From Actinophytocola sp963840275 (GTDB lineage: Bacteria > Actinomycetota > Actinomycetes > Mycobacteriales > Pseudonocardiaceae): 64,000 nucleotides of DNA. The notes below the pieces were generated by a model that ran no database searches, was not told where the DNA came from, and saw only the letters and a list, made by a program, of their open reading frames with translations. Location of the stretch: contig CAWIYK010000002.1 of the NCBI GenBank assembly GCA_963840275.1, forward strand, positions 1,240,001-1,304,000. Reading direction: 5' to 3'. Below, in pieces: positions 18,114 through 25,058 of the stretch. The first letter of the stretch is position 1, and the number at the start of each line of letters is the position of its first letter. A program made the position numbers and the translations under genes.

Positions 18114-19028
18114 ATGGAAGAACTCAAGGGGAAGGTCGCGCTCGTCGCCGGCGGTTCGCGGGCGGCGGGCAGGGCGATCGCGGTGGAGCTGGGCAGGCGC
18201 GGCGCGACGGTGTACGTGACCGGCAGGACTACCAGGACGCAGCGGTCGGAGATGAACCGCCCGGAGACGATCGAGGAGACCGCCGAGCTGGTGACCGAGG
18301 CGGGCGGCGACGGCATCGCCATCCGGGTGGACCACCTCGAGAAGGACGAGGTGCGCGAGCTGGTCGCGCGCGTCGACGACCAGCACGGCCGCCTGGACGT
18401 GCTGGTCAACGACGTCTGGGGCGGCGACCCGTACCTCACCTTCGGGAAGAAGCTGTGGGAGCACTCTCTCGACGGCGGCCTGCGCATGCTCCGGCTCGGC
18501 ATCGAGACCCACGCGATCACGAGCCACTTCGCGCTGCCGCTGCTGATTCGGCGACCGGGCGGCCTGGTGATCGAGATGACCGACGGGACCGCGTCGTACA
18601 ACGCGAACTATCGGGCGGAGGCCGGGTACTTCTACGACCTGGTGAAGTCGTCGGTGCTGCGGATGGCGCTGGCGCAGGCGTCGGAGCTCGCGCCGTTCGG
18701 CGGCACCGCCGTGGCGCTGACCCCGGGGTGGCTCCGGTCGGAGGCGATGCTGGAGGCGTTCGAGGTGACGGAGGCGACGTGGCGGGACGCGACCGCGCAC
18801 CAGCCGCACTTCGTCATCTCGGAGACGCCGATCTTCGTCGGCCGGGCGGCCGCCGCGCTGGCCGCGGACCCGGACGTGTCGCGCTGGTCGGGGCAGTCGC
18901 TGTCGTCGGGACAACTGGCGAAGGTCTACGACTTCACCGACGTGGACGGCAGCCAACCCGACGCGTGGCGCTACATAGAAGAGGTGGAGAGCAAGGGCAA
19001 GCCAGCCGACGCCACCGGCTACCGCTGA
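18114..19028 (+). CDS. Short-chain dehydrogenase/reductase
   Basis: 304 residues from ATG 18114. NAD(P) motif is GGSRAAGRAIA (classical TGxxxGxG with Gly replaced by Ala-Ala), and VNDVWGG stands where NNAG is usual. The active-site tyrosine lies in YFYDLVKSS (YxxxK-like). The long insert after VWGG matches the group of atypical SDRs annotated as oxidoreductases in actinomycetes. NADP use is suggested by TGRTTR. Substrate unknown. Confidence 0.85.
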   Translation: MEELKGKVALVAGGSRAAGRAIAVELGRRGATVYVTGRTTRTQRSEMNRPETIEETAELVTEAGGDGIAIRVDHLEKDEVRELVARVDDQHGRLDVLVNDVWGGDPYLTFGKKLWEHSLDGGLRMLRLGIETHAITSHFALPLLIRRPGGLVIEMTDGTASYNANYRAEAGYFYDLVKSSVLRMALAQASELAPFGGTAVALTPGWLRSEAMLEAFEVTEATWRDATAHQPHFVISETPIFVGRAAAALAADPDVSRWSGQSLSSGQLAKVYDFTDVDGSQPDAWRYIEEVESKGKPADATGYR

Positions 19029-19029
19029 C

Positions 19030-19089
19030 CCGCAAGCCCCGGGTCGCCACGAACCCCACCCTCACCCCTGCGTGGTCGGGGCGTTGCGG
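19030..19089. terminator. Possible bidirectional hairpin between convergent genes
   Basis: CCGCAAGCCCCG at 19030-19041 pairs with CGGGGC and TTGCGG at 19077-19089, with one bulged G. The loop is long (about 35 nt) and the right arm lies inside the end of the WYL regulator gene, so its function is uncertain. Confidence 0.35.
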
Positions 19090-20051
19090 GCCGCGATCGC
19101 CAAACCCAGCTCGGCGATCGCGGCCCGCAGGGCCTCGGGTTCGAGGACCTCGAACCCCACGTTGAGCGCCAGCAGCTGACTGGTCGCCACCCGCAGGTTC
19201 TCGACCTCCAGCTCGACCTCGCGCCAGCCCTCCTCGTCAGCGGGGCCCGCGGTCGCAACGGCCATCGCCGCGGTGTCCTCGTCGGTGACGTTCTTCAGTG
19301 CCTTCAACGCCTGTCGGCTCAACCGCAGGCGCACCCGCTCACGCAGCAGCGAGCGCTCGAACCTGGCCGACGCCTGCGCCCACCACCCGACCAGGCGAAA
19401 GTCCGGCGGCCGGGTGAACGACTCGTCCGTCACGACCGCCGCCTCGACCCGGGCCACCCGATATGTCCGGATGTCCTCGCTCGACGCCGGCCGCGCCACC
19501 AGGTACCAGACCCCCGCCTTCACCACCAGGCCGAGCGGGTCGAGCAGCCGCGACACCACGCGGTCACCCCTGCGGTAGTCGACCCGCAGCCGCCGTTGTT
19601 CCGCGACCGCCTCGGCGACCACCGTCAGCTGCGTCGCCTCCTCGACCTGCTGGAACCAACCCGGCGCGTCGAGGTGGAACCGGTCGCTGATCCGCTCGGC
19701 ATACTCCCGCAGCCCGACCGGCAGGCCGGCCAGCACCTTCGCGCGCGCGGCCGTCAGCGCCGAGCCGAGCCCGAGCTCGGCGAGCAGCTCCGGCACGCCG
19801 ACCGCGAAGATCGCCGCCGCCTCCTTGCCCGTCAGGCCGTCGAGCTTCGTGCGCCAGCCCGGCATGAGCCGGATGCCGCCGGTCCGGCCCTGTTCGGTCC
19901 ACAGTGGAACGCCGGCCGCGAGCAACGCGTCGATGTCGCGGTACACCGTCCGCTCCGACACCTCCAGCGCGTCCGCGAGCGCCGCGGCCGTCGCCCGCTG
20001 CTTCTGCTGCAGCAGGAACAGCAGCGTGACCAACCGTTCCGCACGTGACAT
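19062..20051 (-). CDS. WYL-domain HTH regulator (YafY/DeoR-like)
   Basis: 329 residues. N-terminal HTH_11 winged helix (ERLVTLLFLLQQKQRATAAALADALEVSERTVYRDIDAL), central WYL domain with VKAGVWYLVARPASSEDIRTYRVARVEAA, and a C-terminal WCX extension ending near ARNAPTTQG. WYL proteins in actinobacteria sense nucleic acids or small ligands and regulate nearby or damage-response genes. It starts 22 bp after the NRPS stop on the same strand, so it may lie in the NRPS transcript. Confidence 0.9.
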   Translation of the reverse strand: MSRAERLVTLLFLLQQKQRATAAALADALEVSERTVYRDIDALLAAGVPLWTEQGRTGGIRLMPGWRTKLDGLTGKEAAAIFAVGVPELLAELGLGSALTAARAKVLAGLPVGLREYAERISDRFHLDAPGWFQQVEEATQLTVVAEAVAEQRRLRVDYRRGDRVVSRLLDPLGLVVKAGVWYLVARPASSEDIRTYRVARVEAAVVTDESFTRPPDFRLVGWWAQASARFERSLLRERVRLRLSRQALKALKNVTDEDTAAMAVATAGPADEEGWREVELEVENLRVATSQLLALNVGFEVLEPEALRAAIAELGLAIAARNAPTTQG

Positions 20052-20072
20052 GCCCCGATGGTAGAAGCCGGG

Positions 20073-23000
20073 TCACGCGTCGCTGTCCTCGATCAGCGTC
20101 GACAGCAGCCGGTCCACCTCCGAGTCGGACAGCTCGTCGAGCTGGTCGAGCAGCATGCGCGGCCGATCGCCGACGCCGGTCTGCGCCCGCACGACCGACT
20201 CGGCGAGCCCGGCGATCGTCGGCGCGCCGAACAGCGTCGCCAGCGGCAGGGTGACCGACAGCTGGCTACGGATCCGTGCGAGCAGCTGTGTCCCGGTGAG
20301 CGAATGCCCGCCGAGCGCGAAGAAGTCGTCGTACACCCCGAGCTCGGCGGTCGGGCCGAGGCTCAGCACCTCGCGCCAGGTCACGGCCAGCCGCCGCTCG
20401 ACGTCGGTGCGCGGCGCGACCGCCCGCGTCCGGCTCGGCGCCCACGCCGGCGCCGGCAGCGCGGTCCGGTCGACCTTGCCGGTCGGCGTCCTCGGCACCG
20501 CGCGCAGCGTCATGATCAGGTTCGGCACCAGGTACCCGGGCAGGCGGGCGGAGAGCCACGGCCGCAGCTCGTTCGGGTCGAGCCGCGGCCCTGGCAGCAC
20601 GTAACCGACGAGCCGCACGTCGGTCTCGCCGCTCCGCCACGTCGTGACCACCGCGTCCCGCACCAGGTTGTGCTCGCGCAGCACCGACTCGATCTCGCCG
20701 AGCTCGATGCGGAAGCCGCGGATCTTGACCTGGTGGTCGGCGCGGCCGAGGAACTCCAGCCGACCGTCGCGCAGCCGCACGAGGTCGCCGGTCGCGTAGA
20801 GCCGCGCGCCCGGTCTGTCGCTGAACGGGTCGGGCAGGAACCGCGCGGCGGTCGGCCCCGGCCGGCCGTGGTAGCCGCGGGCGACCCCGGCGCCGCCGAT
20901 GTGCAGCTCGCCGAGCACGCCGTCGGGCACCGGCCGCAGCGCCGGGTCGAGCACGTGCAGGGTGGTGCCGCCGACCGGAGCGCCGAGCCGGATGGGCGAC
21001 CGTCCACTCGGGACGACGCCGGCGGCGGAGTACACGGTGGTCTCGGTCGGCCCGTAGCCGTCGACGAGCGTGGCGCCGTCGGTCCGGAGCGCGTCGGCGA
21101 GGTCCCTGGTCAGTGCTTCGCCGCCGGTGATCCGCAGCCGCACCCCGGCCGGCACCCCGCCCGCGGCGACCAGCAGCCGCCACGCCGACGGCGTGCCCTG
21201 CACGACCGTCGCCCCGGACTCGACCAGCCTGCGCCGCAACAGGTGCCCGTCGAGAACCTCGGTGGCGGACACGACCGTGACCCGCGCGCCCCGCAGCAGC
21301 GGCACGAGCAGCTCCACAATGGACATGTCGAACGACGGCGTGGTGATCGACGCGACGTGGTCGTCCGGCGTGAGCCCGAGCAGCCCGTCCATTCCGGACA
21401 ATAGGTTCCCGACCCCGCCGTGTGTCACGGTCACCCCCTTGGGGCGGCCGGTCGAGCCGGACGTGTACAGCAGGTACGCCAGCGTGCCGGGGCTCGCCGG
21501 CCGGCACACCGGGGGCATGCTCGGCTGGGCGGCGAGCACGGCGGCGACGGTGTCGTCGGTGTCGTCGGTGTCGTCGTCAAGCCGGAGGACCGTGCGGTCA
21601 CCGGGCAGGTCGACCCCGGCCGCGCGGTGCGTGACCAGCACCGGGCACCCCGCGTCCTCGGCCATCGCCGCGAGCCGGTCGACCGGCCAGCTCGGGTCCA
21701 GCGGCAGGTAGCCGCCACCGGCACGCCACGTGGCGAGGATGGCGACGACCACCTGGATACCGCGCTCGAGACACAGCGCGACCGGCACGTCCGGGCCGAC
21801 CCCGTTGGCGAGCAACAGATGCGCGAGCCGGTTGACGGCCCGGTCCAGCTCGAGGTAGGTGAGGGTGCCGGTCGGACCGGTCACCGCGGGCGCGTCGCCG
21901 AAGCGGGCCAGGTCGAACGTGACCGTGTCGGCGGGCGGCGTGACGACGGTCCGCCGGGTGGGGTCCCCGAGCGGCAGCTCCGCGATCGGCCGGTCGGGGT
22001 CGGCGAGCGCGGCCGCGAGCAGGACCGCGAACAGGTTCGCGAAACGCGCGACCGTGGCCTGGTCGAACTGGTCGGTGTCGTAGTTCCACCTGGCGCGCCA
22101 CGTGTCCCGGCCCGTCTCGACGGTCAGGGACAGGTCGAACATCGAGCCGCCGTTGGGCAGCACGCGCGGCGCGATCGTCAGACCGTCCACAGTGGTCGGT
22201 TCGACGCCCTGCTCGACGGCGAACATGACCTGCGCGACCGGCGCGTGCGCACGGGACCGCGGTGCGAGCACGTGGACCAGTTCCTCGAACGGCAGCTCCT
22301 GGTTGGCGAGCGCGCCCTGCACCGACCGGTGCGCGCGCTCGGCCAGCGCGGCGAACGTGGTGCCGGCCGGGACCCGCGCCGGCAGCACGAGCGTGTTCGC
22401 GAGAAAGCCGACCAGCTCCTCGGTATCCGGCCGGGTGCGCCCGGAAACCGGTGTGGCCACGAGGAAGTCCTCCTGGCCGGTGATCCGGTACAGCACCGAC
22501 TGGAAGACGGCGAGCAACGTGCCGAACGACGCGCCGGGCACCGGGTCGAGGTCGACGACCAGGTCCGCGCCGCGGCCGGCCGTCGCGACCCGGGGGCAGT
22601 CGGTGGGCAGGGGCAGCACGGTCGGGATGCCGGCCAGCGCGGCCCGCCAGTACCGCGACTGTGCGCCGAACGCGTTGGCGTCGGCCTGTTCCCGTTGCCA
22701 CACCGCGTAGTCCGGGTACTGGATGGCCGGCTCGTCGATCAGCTCGCCCGCGTAGCAGCGGGCCAGCTCGTCGAAAAGGATCCCGCACGACCACCCGTCG
22801 GCGACCGCGTGGTGCACGACCAGCACCAGCACGTGCTCGTCCTCGGCGACTCGCGCGATGCCGGCCCGCAGCAGCGGCCCGGCGGCCAGGTCGAACGGGT
22901 GGCGCACCCACGCGTCCACTTCGGACTCGAGGAGGTCCGCCACCGGCACGGCGACCCACTGTGTCACCACCTGCGTCGGCACCCCGTCGTTGGCGGCGAA

Positions 23001-23210
23001 CGTGGTGCGCAACGCCTCGTGCCGGTTCACGACCGTCCGCAGCGCCTGCTCGAACCGCCGCCGGTCCAGCTCGCCGGTCAGGCGTACGTGCCAGCCGAGG
23101 TTGTACGCGGAGCTGTCCGGGACGAGCTGGTCGAACAACCACAGACGTCGTTGCCCCGATGAGGTGGGGAAAACGAACGTGGCGGTGTTCAGCTGGTCGC
23201 TCACGGTCAC
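20073..23210 (-). CDS. Single-module non-ribosomal peptide synthetase (C-A-PCP)
   Basis: 1045 residues from GTG 23210, chosen for AAAGGG 5 nt upstream; the longer open frame lacks homology. Condensation domain 10-420 with intact HHAVADG (133-139). Adenylation domain 435-920 with YTSGSTGRPKG (582-592), YGPTE and K912 in TGKVDR; specificity positions seen include D628, M629, V632, V716 and G718, not enough to name the amino acid. Carrier domain about 935-1010 with GGHS (Ser970 for phosphopantetheine). No thioesterase and no second module nearby. A short acidic tandem (DDTDDTDD) sits at 547-554. It may work in trans with another synthetase or load a single residue onto an acyl chain. Confidence 0.93.
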   Translation of the reverse strand: MTVSDQLNTATFVFPTSSGQRRLWLFDQLVPDSSAYNLGWHVRLTGELDRRRFEQALRTVVNRHEALRTTFAANDGVPTQVVTQWVAVPVADLLESEVDAWVRHPFDLAAGPLLRAGIARVAEDEHVLVLVVHHAVADGWSCGILFDELARCYAGELIDEPAIQYPDYAVWQREQADANAFGAQSRYWRAALAGIPTVLPLPTDCPRVATAGRGADLVVDLDPVPGASFGTLLAVFQSVLYRITGQEDFLVATPVSGRTRPDTEELVGFLANTLVLPARVPAGTTFAALAERAHRSVQGALANQELPFEELVHVLAPRSRAHAPVAQVMFAVEQGVEPTTVDGLTIAPRVLPNGGSMFDLSLTVETGRDTWRARWNYDTDQFDQATVARFANLFAVLLAAALADPDRPIAELPLGDPTRRTVVTPPADTVTFDLARFGDAPAVTGPTGTLTYLELDRAVNRLAHLLLANGVGPDVPVALCLERGIQVVVAILATWRAGGGYLPLDPSWPVDRLAAMAEDAGCPVLVTHRAAGVDLPGDRTVLRLDDDTDDTDDTVAAVLAAQPSMPPVCRPASPGTLAYLLYTSGSTGRPKGVTVTHGGVGNLLSGMDGLLGLTPDDHVASITTPSFDMSIVELLVPLLRGARVTVVSATEVLDGHLLRRRLVESGATVVQGTPSAWRLLVAAGGVPAGVRLRITGGEALTRDLADALRTDGATLVDGYGPTETTVYSAAGVVPSGRSPIRLGAPVGGTTLHVLDPALRPVPDGVLGELHIGGAGVARGYHGRPGPTAARFLPDPFSDRPGARLYATGDLVRLRDGRLEFLGRADHQVKIRGFRIELGEIESVLREHNLVRDAVVTTWRSGETDVRLVGYVLPGPRLDPNELRPWLSARLPGYLVPNLIMTLRAVPRTPTGKVDRTALPAPAWAPSRTRAVAPRTDVERRLAVTWREVLSLGPTAELGVYDDFFALGGHSLTGTQLLARIRSQLSVTLPLATLFGAPTIAGLAESVVRAQTGVGDRPRMLLDQLDELSDSEVDRLLSTLIEDSDA

Positions 23211-23487
23211 GACTGCCCTTTCGTGCTGATTGGGCCGCGGCGGTCCACGGCGTTGTGGCGACTGTTTCGGGCACACGGGACTTCTCGACGCACTCCGGTG
23301 AGAATGCGAAGTCGACAAAGCTCGGACAATGCCGAACGGCAATTGCCTGTGATTGTCTCCGGCGCGTCGGAGCCGGCGCCCGAATTGTGTTGGCAGGCTC
23401 AAGGCATGGCCGAGCCCGGCCAGTGGCAAGGAAACCCCAGTTACGGCAGGGGATTGCTCATCGGGCGCCGACGGTCAGCGGCGCCGG

Positions 23488-23688
23488 TTATACGGTCAGG
23501 TACTCCCGCACGCTGTGCGGCCGCAGGTCCGTCCACACCCGGTCGATGTGCTCGAGGCAGCCGGCCCGGTCCCCCTCGGTGCCCTCCGCTCGCCATCCGG
23601 CAGGTATCTCCTGGTCAACGAACCAGATGGAGTACTGCTCCTCGTCGTTGACCACGACCCGGTACCGGCGGCCGTCGACATCGCTCAT
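23488..23688 (-). CDS. MbtH family NRPS accessory protein
   Basis: 66 residues from ATG 23688. Shows the family signature: VVVNDEEQYSIW, PAGWRAEG, CLEHIDRVWTDLRPHSVREYL, with the conserved tryptophans. MbtH proteins bind and activate adenylation domains. It lies 277 bp upstream of the NRPS on the same strand, and the spacer contains no other gene. The natural partner is the adenylation domain of the downstream NRPS. Confidence 0.95.
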   Translation of the reverse strand: MSDVDGRRYRVVVNDEEQYSIWFVDQEIPAGWRAEGTEGDRAGCLEHIDRVWTDLRPHSVREYLTV

Positions 23689-23846
23689 GTCCCTCGCCTT
23701 TCCTGCTTGCCCTCTCGAGGCAAGACGGTACCCCCACACGCAGACAGGCGAATCGACCGAACGGACCTAACCGACCGTCCGAGAAGGACCATCGAAGCGA
23801 ATGTGACTACGGGGTGAGAGTGACCGGATACAGGCAGCGAAAGAAC

Positions 23847-23876
23847 CCCGGACCTTTCTTTTTGCGAAGGCTCGGG
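23847..23876 (-). terminator. Hairpin terminator after the HATPase gene
   Basis: CCCGGACCTT (23847-23856) pairs with AAGGCTCGGG (23867-23876) with one mismatch and a 10-nt loop. On the minus strand it is followed by a short T-rich run. It separates the STAS/HATPase pair from mbtH-NRPS. Confidence 0.6.
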
Positions 23877-23917
23877 ATTTCAGGAAGTGTCCACGAAATT
23901 GCGTGAAAACGCCACCG

Positions 23918-24376
23918 CTACGATGCGTCGTCGGTGCGTTCCGGCATGGGCCAGAACATGGTGACCGTCGTGCCGTCGACGGTGGGGGTGATGGTCGCGG
24001 TCGTGGTCAGTCCCTGGATCAGCGAGAGGCCGCGTCCCCGCAGCCCACCGCTCGGTTCCGGTGGCTTCCACTGTCCGTAGTCGGTCACGGTGACGACGAC
24101 GCGCCCCTGCTCGTCGTCCACCCGCCCCCGCAGGTCCAGCACGCCCTGTGTCTCGTCCCGGTACGCGTGCTCGACGGAGTTCGCCATCGCCTCGTAGCTC
24201 GCGAGCACGAGCGCCTCGACGTCCTCGTCGGAGAGGCCGACTCTGCCGGCCCACTCCGCGAGCGCATGACGCAGCCCGGCGAGTCGCCCCGCCGCGGCGG
24301 GCACCCGGAAGTGGAGGTCCCCCTCCGGAACTCCATCAAGGTCGTGCTGACCCAGGTTCACGGCCGAAGCTCCCAA
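23918..24376 (-). CDS. Anti-sigma-factor-type HATPase (RsbW/SpoIIAB-like)
   Basis: 152 residues with a GHKL ATPase core: EAMANSVEHAY (N-box), VTVTDYGQW (G1, DxG) and GRGLSLIQGL (G2). Such proteins phosphorylate STAS antagonists and sequester sigma factors. It lies 52 bp downstream of a STAS gene on the same strand, forming a likely partner-switch pair, but no sigma factor gene is adjacent. Confidence 0.88.
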   Translation of the reverse strand: MGASAVNLGQHDLDGVPEGDLHFRVPAAAGRLAGLRHALAEWAGRVGLSDEDVEALVLASYEAMANSVEHAYRDETQGVLDLRGRVDDEQGRVVVTVTDYGQWKPPEPSGGLRGRGLSLIQGLTTTATITPTVDGTTVTMFWPMPERTDDAS

Positions 24377-24428
24377 CTTTCAGCCCTCCGGTCCCACTCG
24401 TCACGGCCATGGCAACCGGAGTGGTCAC

Positions 24429-24809
24429 TCAGTCCGCGGTCAGCGCCTCGTTCCGAGTGGGAAAGATCGATATCTCCTCGGTCATGCCGGTCAGTTCCAT
24501 CGGGCGGAACGTAGCGCTGCCCGTGGCGACGATCCGGAACCGGACGTTGCCCTGGGCCTGCTGGTGGCAGCCGATGAGCACCGCCATGCCGGCCGAGGCG
24601 AGGAAGTCGACGTCACTGAGGTCGACCACCAGCGTCTCCGGCTGCTGCGCCATCGCTGCGTTGATGGAATCACCGAGCTGGGGGGCGGTGGCGAGGTCTA
24701 TCTCCCCGGCCACGTTCAACACCACGGCTTCACCGTGAGGTTCCACCAGGACGGAGAGTCCGGGGGCGGGCTGGTTCGTGGCAGCGTCGTGAAACGGTTC
24801 TGAACTCAC
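24429..24809 (-). CDS. STAS-domain anti-anti-sigma factor
   Basis: 126 residues from GTG 24809 (VSSEPFHDAA); the frame is open further upstream but without homology. STAS fold with VAGEIDLATAPQL and the phosphorylation loop DFLASAGMAVL, in which a conserved serine can be phosphorylated by the HATPase partner encoded next to it. Expected to relieve sigma-factor inhibition under stress. The ribosome site is weak. Confidence 0.87.
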   Translation of the reverse strand: MSSEPFHDAATNQPAPGLSVLVEPHGEAVVLNVAGEIDLATAPQLGDSINAAMAQQPETLVVDLSDVDFLASAGMAVLIGCHQQAQGNVRFRIVATGSATFRPMELTGMTEEISIFPTRNEALTAD

Positions 24810-25058
24810 CGCACCATCATCCCGTACGTCGCAAGCCGACGTGACGGCCCCGCACTCAAGTCGACAACCGGTCACGTCGGGCCGAGGTGCCTGTGTCCAC
24901 TGCGGACCTCCTCATCGAGTCATGGTCAACCCACCCGCCGGGCCCCCGTCCGGCACGCTGACACGGGGATATCCGGTTTCTTTCATCCCAAACCCCGTTC
25001 GGGTGAGCGTCCTCGTCGGATGAGGTTCGTGGGCACGCAGGGTGACGAACTCTGGCGT

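Noticed and set aside
21535..21590. Phase-variable microsatellite in the NRPS (GGTGTCGTC repeats)
   Set aside because: Only about three units and all in frame; it encodes a short acidic stretch in an inter-motif loop, so only length change is expected.
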